DNA of 64,000 nt, taken from positions 1 to 64,000 of the forward strand of contig NW_005179189.1 in NCBI RefSeq assembly GCF_000350225.1. Direction: 5' to 3'. How positions within the stretch are numbered: the first letter of the stretch is position 1; the number at the start of each line of letters is the position of its first letter. The stretch is from Chondrus crispus. Taxonomy: Eukaryota; Rhodophyta; Florideophyceae; Gigartinales; Gigartinaceae. The position numbers and the translations under genes were made by a program. The notes under the pieces were generated by a model, which was not told the DNA's origin, did not search any database, and saw nothing but the letters and a program-made list of their open reading frames with translations. Below, in pieces: positions 19,552-29,216 of this stretch.

Positions 19552-22342
19552 TCACCTGCGTGTTATGCCCACACACCTGCATGAAACCACCACCCATCAT
19601 TACTTTGCTGCTTGTCTTGAGAACTGAGATCAGGTGCCTACATACGTCTCAGTTTAGTGGCCGGCATACAGTACGTAGATAGCTAACGGCCTCAGGTGAG
19701 GTGATTGTTCACCCTCCTTCCTGTCAGCTTCTGTTTGCTCGATAGCAACGGAAAGCACTTCTTGATTTGTGCCGCACAGCACCCTGCCTGTGTACCCACA
19801 GTGCACCACTCCGTTGCAGTACTTTGTTGTCAACTGGCACCAAAGAAGTGCAGTGTAAGACACTTACCCTTGAAGGGTACCTGCCACTTTCTCCCATCTT
19901 TCAAACCAGTGCGGTCTTAAAAAATCAGCCACATGCTACAATCTTCACGGCCGGTCTCTAGACTTGCAACGTACTCAAACCCGTTGCGCAACTGTTTTCA
20001 AATCACTGCTTTCTGCCCACGTCTACGTTTTACGTACGCTGCGTTGCCTCATATAGAACTGCCCTTGAATCCGGACCATTTCGGGAACGTCGGGTGCAGG
20101 TGGCGATCCTGAGCTTCCCTCAAACCTTGCTTCTTTGGTTCTTCTCGAAACCGCAGCGATAGACTCGCAAGGTATTCAAACAATTGATCCTTTTGTTATG
20201 TGCACGCATTTGCGTGTGCGTATAAATCATACGTACATATGTTCGGGCAAACCATGCCAAGCAGGTGAACGAGTGAAAGTGAGAAGCTCCAAGACGTCTC
20301 AAGAGAAGTACCATTTCTTACAGTAGTGAAGGTGATACAATCCTGCGGTGCACTGCGCCGATCATCATACCAATCAACAGAGAGCACAGCAGTCCCGGAC
20401 GACCACGATCGCATCAATGAACAGAGTTGAAGAGCGCCTCGTGTTCTTGTGTGCCTTGCCTTCACAGCGCCTGCGTCCACAACAACCGCAGCATACGTAT
20501 TCGGCTCTCCGCACACAAGACTGCGCCCGTGGTATGCCAGCGCAGTGAACACTGTTGCTGAAAGCGCTCCCCGTTGGTCAAGTATCACGTTTACGGACGG
20601 CGGCACGAACTGTAACCACACCGTCTTCGTCGCTGCGCCCTCCGTGCAGTCCGTCCCTGCTGCGCAACCTTTCCACACCGCGGCCCGCCCCACCTTCCAT
20701 GCATTCCGTGCCCACATTGGAAGCCTTCTTCATCCTCCCTGCCGCGCGGCGCCCCGCTGTCCGCGCACCCACGCCCCAAGTCGCCCTGTCCCCTCCGGTC
20801 CGCCACGTCGCTGCCGCCGCAAAGCTGTCATGCCTCGCCGATTAACCCGCCCTCCACCGCGCCCTACGCTCCCCACCTCGCCCATCCCTCGCCCATCCCA
20901 CGCCCCACCATGTCCCCCAGTCTCTGCGCCTTCTGCCTTCCTGGCCCCCTCCACTCCTCCACCTGCGCCAACTTCCACGCCACCTTCTACACAACCTTCC
21001 GCGCCTCCCCCCCTCCCCGCTCCCCCCGCCAGAGGTCCGTCCGTCCTGCCAGCTTTCCGGGCCTCCACCGCCGCGCGCCAGCTGGCGGATGCCTCCTCCT
21101 TGTGCGGTAGTGTTCACTCGCTCACCACTTCCCGCTGCGTCCGCCGCGACCCCGATCCCAGCCTGCTGCCTGTGATTCCACCGTGACAAGGCACCACCAC
21201 CTCAGATAGGGCAATGCCATTAGGGCCACATATAACCATAGGGACATAAAACCGCCGTCGCCTCCGCCACAAACTGTGGTCGGAGGCATCGGTCAACTTC
21301 TTGGCATCCCACTGCCCCCCGGCACCCCTGCACGCGTGCGTGCACCTGCCGTGCACACGCGTCGCGAGACGCAGCCCTGCCGTGATCTCATCTCGCCGCC
21401 GGCGCTACGAGCTGCCGCACCCACTGTTTGCTGCACGTGCTGCACGGTACGTACAGCCCCCAACTGTCGCAACTCAGTCTGTTTCCGCCCATCCCGCCCC
21501 ACCGTGATCCGGCCCGTTTCTCCGCCCTTCTCCGTGCCACCACTGCCGCCGCCGCGCACGCCCGAGCAACTCGAGTGCGCCGCGGTCGCGCCGCGCCGTG
21601 CAGCCCATCCATCCGCCCTGTCCCACAGACGGCCCGAGCACGTACCCGTGGCACGTCAGAGCGCCACCCATGGGACGCCGCCGCGCTGCCGCACGTACAC
21701 TTCTGCATGTCCCATCGTTGCCGGTTGCATCTTGCCGCCCGCCGCCGCCCCGTCCCCGCCGTGCTACAGTGCCAGTGTCCGCAGCTGCGTTCTACCTGTA
21801 ACATTAACTCACCACGCCCTTTTGCAGTAACGAACGTGGCGCCATATGGGCTGCTGAGGCATCGTGCGCCGGAGTTGTTGTTGTACTTGAAAGAGGGCCC
21901 CGTGCGCGCTACGCGCGCCGAGGCGAACTGAGGTTTTGTGACTGGTTGAATTGAAGTTAGAGAAGGAAACGAGTAGAATGAGAAATATGAAGGCAGTACG
22001 AGCACGCGAAAAGAGCAACGCTGCTTTCATTGACATTCACACGAAGGCCTGCATGGTGCAGTACGTTCTTGTGATGTTAGTGGGCTCCAGCGCCAGAACC
22101 GTGACGTTGCGTAGATGAGCAGTTCTGGATAGCGCTACGTAGACCTGACCATGTCAAAATCATCCATCTCTGTAGGTCGCGTCACCGTACAGTAGGTTTG
22201 ACAGGCGCACGTCGGAAGACGGGTACTACTGTCTATCGGACTGTTGTATGCTTAGGGGAAGGAGAGATGGGCAAGTGGTGTGAGGTGAGGGCTAGCGGAG
22301 GAGGATTGGAAATTGTGTAAGGTGAGGGTTCGTAGTGTAGTG

Positions 22343-22437
22343 CCCCCCCTTTTATTCATCTCTACGCGCGCGCTCATATCCCTAATGTGATGTTTTAATG
22401 TACGGTAAAGGGGGGGTCCCCTAAATATGGAACGCCG
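22343..22437. repeat. Small inverted-repeat segment sharing an end with 33255-33309
   Basis: A CCCCCCCTTTTA arm near 22347 is inverted relative to TAAAGGGGGGG near 22407. The right side continues GGTCCCCTAAATATGGAAC, the reverse complement of sequence near 33263-33297. It resembles a terminal-repeat relic or MITE end. It lies 43 bp left of the copia element. Confidence 0.45.
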
Positions 22438-22479
22438 AAAATAAAAATAAACGAAAAAAGTCCTTCAACAGATCCGTTC

Positions 22480-22572
22480 TGACAGACCGCACACGTGTAG
22501 AGATGACAAAAGCAGCATAAATAGGAAACTGTGGAAGGCGAGAATAAAGAAAGGAGGAGCATCGTTCCCACA
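22480..22572 (+). repeat. 5' LTR of the copia element
   Basis: 93 bp, TG...CA ends, identical to 26977-27069. It contains a TAAATA-type AT-rich segment that may act as promoter. Confidence 0.95.
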
Positions 22573-22585
22573 GATTATGAGCCCA
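22573..22585 (+). other. Primer-binding site, half-tRNA initiator-Met type
   Basis: Directly after the LTR, GATTATGAGCCCA is complementary to the anticodon arm of initiator tRNA-Met (GGGCTCATAA). That is the primer style of Drosophila copia, in which a cleaved tRNA half primes minus-strand DNA. The gag ATG at 22577 lies inside this site. Confidence 0.65.
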
Positions 22586-24265
22586 TACGCCCACGACAGC
22601 GATCAAATCCTCACCACCCCCTACCACCTTTCCCCAGCCACCACGGCTTCCTCCACCACTAACCGACTCCGCCGCTTACAACGCCGCACAGCACAAGCCA
22701 AAGCAACCGCAGAAATACAAGAGCTACTCTGCCTAGCTAACCTCAATCAATCAGACGACCACTGCCCACTGGACTCAACAAAGAACGCCATGGACAACCA
22801 CAGCAACAAGATCCAGCTCCCAACCCTCGACCCTGACAATCAGAACACTTGGAGCCTTGCTCTCCGTGCACAAGCAGCGGCTATGGGAGCTCAAGCACAT
22901 ATTACCACCAATCCTGCTCCCCCGACAGATCCCGCCGCCCTAAACACACACATCAGACACAAAAACACAATATTGGCTTCAATCCTCGCCTCTGTTCCCC
23001 AATCGATCCTTAACCTCCTCATCGAACCCGATTCCAACCCAACTCCCCACAATCTCATCCAAGACATCCACAAACACCTGGAGACAAACACTTCCAAAGA
23101 CCACAAGTTCTTGAAATCACAGGCAGAATCCACCATCCTAACCCCTAACATGTCGATCACTGACTACGTCACAGCCCACGAAGCCATCCGATCAAAAATG
23201 ATCGCATCTAGATTCCCTGATATTGGTGATCAATCTACCACGGTTGAGTTTCTGATAGACGGTATGCGTCACCACCCCACCACCGCTGAAATCGGCAGAC
23301 AACTACTCAGCTTAAACCCCAAGACGATCAAAGATTATTTGCATAAGTATATGCGAATCCAAAACTACAATGCTTTCACTCGCCAAATCATACCCACGCC
23401 CCAGGGCATGACACCGAACAACCACCCTGCCCAACAACAGCACACGCCATACCGCCAGCCCCGCACATGGAACCGCACTCCGCTCCCACCCCACCCCAAC
23501 CCGTGTCAATTCCATGTCGCCAGGGGCACACGCCCGCAACACTCAGACCTCGAATGCAACCATCCAGCACACCCACGCCACCGCGCAGCACAACCCTCAC
23601 AAACACCGAAAAAGACGAGACACACATACGCTCGAGCCCGTTTTACACAACCTGCACCGCCTTGCAGCCCACAATTCACCCCCAACCTGAACGAAGCCAA
23701 CAACAATTCCGACAGCGACCTGAGTACGTACACACTGGACTCCGCGGCCCATCCCACACACATCACACACCCCACCCGAGAAATGAACTCTCTAACCCGA
23801 CCCCTCCACACACGCACTGCTTCCAACCAACTCCTCCCCGCCACGCATTCCGGAAAGATGACGATCAACTTCAATACACCCAATGAAAACGCCACCATCT
23901 CCCTCCCAGCCATAGCCACGCCACAGATCGAACATAACCTCATTTCTGTCCACGACCTGGCAAAAACATACGGACTAGTGCTATTCACTGCAGAAAACGG
24001 ATACGCAATCAATGTTAAAGACCCGTCACAGCCCGACATATTAGCCCACGCACCATGGAAACATGGAAGCTACTCCTTCAAAGCGACGAACGCTAACGCG
24101 CCCTCAGCACTCAAGCCCGAGCGCACCAACGCCAACCCAAACCCAAAAACAAGAACCCAACTACCCCTCAAACCACACCGCAACCACCCATCCATCCCGG
24201 TCCAACAGCTCCCCCGCCTAAAAAGACAACCAACGCCCCACTACGCACACCAACGACCATCCTAA
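22577..24265 (+). CDS. Copia gag-protease
   Basis: A 562-codon ORF, the intact part of the element. Residues about 80-270 form a copia-type gag (UBN2-like) domain (NTWSLALRAQAAAMGA ... KSQAEST ... SITDYVTAHEAIRSKM). A non-canonical zinc knuckle of C-x2-H-x8-H-x4-C spacing follows (CQFHVARGTRPQHSDLEC). The aspartic protease has the variant active site LDSAAHPTHI (DSA instead of DTG/DSG), and ISVHDLAKTYGLVLF resembles the protease C-terminus. Product: virus-like particle shell and maturation protease. The ORF ends in a Pro/Arg-rich tail; integrase starts in another frame. Confidence 0.85.
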   Translation: MSPYAHDSDQILTTPYHLSPATTASSTTNRLRRLQRRTAQAKATAEIQELLCLANLNQSDDHCPLDSTKNAMDNHSNKIQLPTLDPDNQNTWSLALRAQAAAMGAQAHITTNPAPPTDPAALNTHIRHKNTILASILASVPQSILNLLIEPDSNPTPHNLIQDIHKHLETNTSKDHKFLKSQAESTILTPNMSITDYVTAHEAIRSKMIASRFPDIGDQSTTVEFLIDGMRHHPTTAEIGRQLLSLNPKTIKDYLHKYMRIQNYNAFTRQIIPTPQGMTPNNHPAQQQHTPYRQPRTWNRTPLPPHPNPCQFHVARGTRPQHSDLECNHPAHPRHRAAQPSQTPKKTRHTYARARFTQPAPPCSPQFTPNLNEANNNSDSDLSTYTLDSAAHPTHITHPTREMNSLTRPLHTRTASNQLLPATHSGKMTINFNTPNENATISLPAIATPQIEHNLISVHDLAKTYGLVLFTAENGYAINVKDPSQPDILAHAPWKHGSYSFKATNANAPSALKPERTNANPNPKTRTQLPLKPHRNHPSIPVQQLPRLKRQPTPHYAHQRPS

Positions 24266-26979
24266 TCAACAGACCACCCGCGACACGAATCCGCCAACAC
24301 TACGACCCGACACCACCCAAACCATCCACCACGCTTGAGCACACCTACCAATATTGGCACATGAAGCTCAACCACATCGACCCAAGGACCCTCCAGCTCA
24401 TGGCGAAAAACAAAACCATCCCCATACTCCCGCACTCCCTGCGGAACCCTCCTCCACCCATCACCTGCTCTGCATGCCACACAGCAAAACAAAAAGCACG
24501 CCCACACCCCCGCACAGAAAACCCATATGAAATTGGAACATATATAAGCTCCGACACCTGTGGGCCAATCAACCCGAAATCACGCCACGGCAACAACTAC
24601 TTCATGACATTTATCGATGCACGCAGTCGCTACCTTTTGGTGTACTTCATGCCCAACAGAAAGCTAACCGCCACCATCATTCCATCTGCGCTACAACTCA
24701 TCGCACACAACAGCCCCAACCCCATCAAAATCTACCGAACAGACAACGCGAAAGAACTCCAAACGAAGGCACTCAAAACCATATACGAAAAAAAGGCATC
24801 ACCTACAAGTCAAACACCCCATACCAGCCGCAAGAAAACTCCCGAGCAGAACGCATAAACCAAACGCTCATGCAAAATGCCAGATCCACACTTAATCACT
24901 CTCGCCTCGATGAATCTCACTGGGAAGACGCAGTGAGAGATGCAGTATTCAAATATAAAATCATTTATCACAAAAGCCTATGCGCATCGCCACACCAACT
25001 TTGGTACAACGAGACACCGAACCCCACAAGAATATTTACCTTTGCCCAGCTTGGCTTTGCGCCAATTCATCAAAAGAAAAAGAAACTGAAACCACGAGCC
25101 TTCCCCGCGAGGTACATGTATGCCATCAACATGTCTCAAATTATGGTAATGGACATACGCACCCAAACCTACCACCAGATACGAGCCATTGACTTCTCCC
25201 CATACAAGCACCAACACGACCCCACGCTCAATCTCATCAACGCATTCCATACACACATGCCTACCACAGAACCACCCACCCATCAGCCACAAGCAGACAA
25301 CATAACCCCATCCATGCCAAACCCGAAATCCCTTTCCGCCGCTCGCAAATACCCGGATGCCCACCTCTGGGAAACAGCACACAACGATGAATTGGACAAT
25401 CTCGACAAAAACGGAACTATCAAATGGATTCCAACCGAGCAACTCCCGGATAACGCAGAACTCATCCCGTTAATGATGACCTACCGATATAAACGGTCAG
25501 ATGATGGAAGCATCAGAACGCGAAAGCACGATGCGCAGTACGCGGCGACCGCATGACTCCACACAAACACTACGATCCATTACAAACCACGTCATACATG
25601 GCTGAGAAGGCAACCATACGCACAGTAATCGCCATCTCAGCCGCCTTCAACCAGTCCTCAGAAACGTTCGATATCACCGCCGCCTACCTGCACGAAAAAT
25701 ATAACCACGATCAACCAGTCCACATCAGACAGCACCCAAAATTCAACGGATCCTACAAGCATCCCGGCAAACAAGGCATCTTAATCGGCAACTTGTATGG
25801 GACCCCACCTGCCGCCCACACCTACCTCACCCAGCTCACCCTTTCCTCACATCGAAAGGCTACACCCAATCACACCATGATCCCTGTATGTTCTTCAAAC
25901 TAACCGACAACACAAACGTCATATTCACAGTGAGTATGGACGACTTTTTTGCCACAGCCTCCAACCAAACACTCCTCAACGATCTCTACTCCATCCTCGC
26001 CACCAAGTACCAACTCAAGCGCTTTCACGACCCCAAGATGTTGCTAAACTGGCGTCTTCAGCGCAACTTTGATGGAAGCATGCACATCTCCCAGCCTCAC
26101 ACAATCAAAGCTATCCTCACCAAACTTGATCTCACCGAATGCAATCCAAAACCCACACCTTATATGGTCAACAAAAACAAGCTAAACACCCAAACTTCAA
26201 CGCCGCTCCCCGCCAAACAGCACGCTCTATACAGGCAAATCATCGGAGATTTACGTTATGTCGCCGACTCGACAAGACCAGACATCTATCATGCAACAAA
26301 CCTGTTGTCTACGTCCATGCATAGCCCCTCACAGCATGACTGGTCGGCCCTGAAGCGTTTGATGAGATACCTCAAGCACACCATGTCACACGGAATCCAC
26401 TACACCAACAATAACACCCCATTGCAAACCTACGCTGACGCGGACTTCGCGAACACTGCCGATCGCAAATCATACTCAGGAATCGTACACACATTAGGTC
26501 GCTCTCCAATTGACTGGTCATCAAAGAAACAATCCATCATCGCGCTATCCACGTGCGAATCCGAGTACATTGCGGCAACATGTGCAGTGCAGCAAACTGC
26601 ATGGCTACGCAGAGTTCTACAGGACCTCCAGCTTTTCAACGACGACCCCACTCCTCTGCACGTCGATAATCAAGCGGCCATCCAAGTCGCCCAAAACACA
26701 GCACCGACCAAAAAGCGCAAATACATCGACATCAAGCACCACTATATCCACGACCATATCAAGAAGGGAAGCATCGTCATCCGGTACATACCCACCCAAC
26801 ATCAGCTCGCCGACCTCTTCACGAAGCCACTCCATGGCCAGCGGTTCACAGAACTCACGCGCAAGCTCAATATCATCGCTCCCACCCCCCAGCATCGCGC
26901 AGTACTGGCGAGAGGGGGGCTGACAGACCGCACACACAACACCCATCACTCGCCAATACTGCCTGCAATGCAACTCTGA
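24266..26979 (+). pseudogene. Copia integrase-RT-RNase H, frameshifted
   Basis: Integrase: HHCC zinc region (HTYQYWHMKLNH ... CSACHTAK), then catalytic Asp in SSDTCGP, Asp in YRTDNAKE and Glu in NSRAERINQ. RT: CAVRGDRM, TFDITAAYLHE and the catalytic box SMDDFF. RNase H: ADADFA, CESEYIA and DNQAA. Frame changes fall near 24240-24300, in an A7 run at 24788-24794, near 25520 and near 25850, so pol cannot be made as one polyprotein. The last ORF stops at 26977-26979, and that TGA is also the first three bases of the 3' LTR. Identical LTRs next to a disabled pol suggest a defective copy mobilised in trans, or indel errors in the assembly. Confidence 0.88.
26910..26919 (+). other. Polypurine tract of the copia element
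   Basis: GAGAGGGGGG, followed one base later by TGACAGACCGCACAC, a copy of the first 15 bases of the LTR, 56 bp before the 3' LTR proper. Confidence 0.7.
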
Positions 26980-27069
26980 CAGACCGCACACGTGTAGAGA
27001 TGACAAAAGCAGCATAAATAGGAAACTGTGGAAGGCGAGAATAAAGAAAGGAGGAGCATCGTTCCCACA
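26977..27069 (+). repeat. 3' LTR of the copia element
   Basis: Identical to the 5' LTR. The 15-bp start motif also occurs at 26921-26935 beside the polypurine tract, so the 3' LTR may really span 26921-27069. Confidence 0.9.
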
Positions 27070-27137
27070 CGTTCGAAATGATTTCAACGGCAACAGCAAG
27101 GTGCATGAATCATCAAATTAGACCTTTCAAGAACATA

Positions 27138-27344
27138 CAGTACCGCCATTATTTATAGCCGCACCCCCAAGTTGTGCCGTGCTGTGGCACGCAGCACACG
27201 TTGCATAAAAAACAACAACATTCTTGATAAAACAATGCGTGCTGAGTCCGAATCTGCAATCAGATTTTGCAAAGCATAAATATTTTTGCAGATATTAATA
27301 CACGTGTATTCATGGGGTGACATTAAGTATAGAGTACAGTACAT
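27138..27344. repeat. Left terminal inverted repeat of the Tc1/mariner element
   Basis: Imperfect reverse complement of 28494-28698, strongest in the outer 33 bp and inner 31 bp; patches such as TTGCATAAAAAAC and GCTGAGTCC are conserved between. The two strong blocks resemble the paired binding sites of IR/DR-type Tc1 elements. Confidence 0.8.
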
Positions 27345-27472
27345 TCTCGCGCCAAGAACTCGGCAACCGAAAGACTCCTTGCCGCTTTCTTTATCGCGTT
27401 AAAAGCCCAATACAATACGCTTCAACACAAGCAGCCTTCCGTGCAAAAAAATACCCAACAGACCCCCCAATT

Positions 27473-28470
27473 ATGCCGCGCGGTAAATCCTTAACGGCTG
27501 AAGAAAAAGGAAAATTTGCAGGCCTGCATGATGCTCAGTGGTCGATACACCGCATCGCCAAGCATCTAGGCAGGTCGGCAAAAGTAGTAGCTAACTACTT
27601 GAAAGCCCCCGAGCTCTACGGAACAAAAAAAGGAGCGGGAGGAAGCCTACGCTGTCTGCGCAGGCAAAAAGGGCGCTGATCCGAGAGGCGCACAAGGGAG
27701 AAATGACATCAGCAGAACTTGTCAAGACACTCCAGCTCCCTATTAAGTCCAGCCGCGTGCGTGTAGTACTCAGCAGCACTCCCACCCTTCGGTATATGCG
27801 CATGGCACGCGCACCAATGATGCTTCCGCGCCACAAAATCGCGCGAGAAAGTTGGGCTCGAGATAAGGTGACCTGGACGCCTAGTGATTGGGCAAATGTG
27901 GTCTGGTCTGACGAGAAGAAGTTTAATCTCGACGGACCAGACGGCTTCGCGTTTTATTGGCATGACTTACGAAAGGATAGAAAGGTTTTATCAAAGCGGC
28001 AGCAAGGGGGTGATTCGGTGATGGTTTGGGGTGCGTTTGCTGGGAAAAAGAAGTGTGACTTGGTCGTTTTAGAAGGGAAGCAGAATGTGCTCATGTATAT
28101 TCAGACTCTCGAGACCAATCTCCTTCCTTTTGTTGATCAAGAGCTCGATCCTAGCTGGACGTTTATGCAAGATGGGGCAGCTGTACACCGTGCTAATTGC
28201 GTTTACGAATGGTTTGAAGAGGAGGAAGTGCACGTTATGGACTGGCCTGCCAAGTCCCCTGACCTCAACCCTATAGAAAACCTTTGGGGGATCTTGGCAA
28301 GGAAAGTGTACGCACATGAAAGGCAGTTTAATAATATCGATGAGTTACTCGAATGTATAATGGACTGCTGGGAAAATATCAACACTGAGACGTTGGATAA
28401 GTTAGTAGGGAGCATGCAGAAGCGTTGCTTTGACTGTGCGATGGCCAAAGGTGGCCCTACGAAGTACTGA
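27473..28470 (+). pseudogene. Tc1/mariner transposase (DD34E), one frameshift
   Basis: Starts MPRGKSLTAEEKGKFAGLHD, followed by a helix-turn-helix (WSIHRIAKHLGRSAKVVANY). The catalytic core has Asp in WSDEKKFNLDG, Asp in MQDGAAVHRA and Glu in PDLNPIENLW, with 34 residues between the last two (DD34E). The frame shifts by one base near 27640, before KPTLSAQAKRAL; the rest is open to the stop at 28468-28470. Role: cut-and-paste transposition into TA. One repair away from intact, so either recently dead or a sequencing error. Confidence 0.88.
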
Positions 28471-28493
28471 ACCAGAGTTATGGTTGTTTAGAA

Positions 28494-28698
28494 GCACTGT
28501 ACTCTATAATTACTGTCACCCCATAAATGGTTTTTGATGCATATCTTCCAAACTATTGATGCGTTTCAAAATCTGAGCAATGTTTTGGACTCAGCGTGCA
28601 GGAATGCGTCAAGGACAAAACAGTTTTTTATGCAAAGTAAGATTCCTTTACCAGCAAGGCATATTTGTGGGGTGCGGCTATAATTATTGGCCGTACCG
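28494..28698. repeat. Right terminal inverted repeat of the Tc1/mariner element
   Basis: Partner of 27138-27344; begins 24 bp after the transposase stop. Confidence 0.8.
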
Positions 28699-28700
28699 TA

Positions 28701-29216
28701 GCTGGGGCACTCTAAAACACCCAATGCAAACTGTAATCAAAGAGGCGCTTGCTTATTGGACTGTGCACATAGGAACATACGCGTCTGCTGCAAATGCCAC
28801 ACACATTAAAAATTTACACCTCACTCAACAGTACATACGTGGTCAAACGCGGAGATTGTTGCATTTTTTTGAAAAGGTCTGCTATCGGAAAACCCCCGCT
28901 CATTTTTGATATCATACAGTCATTCGGCAGTTGTTAAATCGCGGTCCCCTCAACAGACACCATCCTAATCCCTGTCCCTCATCCCTGTCAAACAGTCCTC
29001 ACACACTCGTGACTTTCACGAATTCCCCACACCCTTTTCTTTCGCATACGTTACGCAGCCAATTTCGGGCGATGATGCCACAGCAGCGCTGCAGTTGCTG
29101 GCAGACGCTGCAGTGGAGCGTGAGCACGAGATCAGAAAGTATTCACAGATGAGGATAACGATTCGGACACGCCGATTTTTGACCAATTCTATGATCGGGG
29201 TGGGTCTGCCGGAATA
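28701..29216. other. Spacer between two DNA transposons
   Basis: No supported gene. The last part may hold the upstream leader or an N-terminal extension of the Harbinger-like transposase. Confidence 0.5.

Larger units (their letters stand above)
17880..22340. other. GC-rich low-complexity block, no supported gene
   Basis: Long stretches are strongly C/T-skewed on the plus strand (18250-18460, 18650-19250, 20690-21200, 21480-21800), which yields many long ORFs of Pro/Ala/Arg composition in several frames at once, without recognisable domains. Smaller structures are (GCGTC)n near 18210-18232, an alternating CG run at about 19119-19135, a 14-bp repeat (GTACACCACCAAGR) in three copies at 19510-19551, and a 20-bp motif repeated at 19401 and 19967. 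No RNA gene is seen. Confidence 0.55.
22480..27069 (+). mobile_element. Ty1/copia LTR retrotransposon with 93-bp LTRs
   Basis: The 93-bp LTRs at 22480-22572 and 26977-27069 are identical, start TGACAG and end CCCACA. They are flanked by the direct repeat CGTTC (22475-22479 and 27070-27074), the target-site duplication. Internal order is gag, protease, integrase, RT, RNase H, which defines the copia superfamily. A purine-rich tract GAGAGGGGGG lies at 26910-26919. Coding capacity is broken by at least four frameshifts. The LTRs are unusually short for the family. Confidence 0.95.
27138..28698 (+). mobile_element. Tc1/mariner element with ~206-bp terminal inverted repeats
   Basis: Ends read CAGTACCGCCATTATTTATA (27138) and, inverted, CGGTACGGCCAATAATTATA (28698), each next to a TA dinucleotide (27136-27137 and 28699-28700), the Tc1/mariner target. 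The inverted repeats continue imperfectly to about 27344 and 28494; the inner 31 bp (ATGGGGTGACA ... TATAGAGTACAG) match 28 of 31. The middle encodes a transposase. It sits 68 bp to the right of the copia element. Confidence 0.88.

Noticed and set aside
20449..21186. 245-codon Pro/Ser/Ala-rich plus-strand ORF
   Set aside because: Composition-driven: stop codons are rare in this C-rich DNA in all frames, and the sequence is low complexity.
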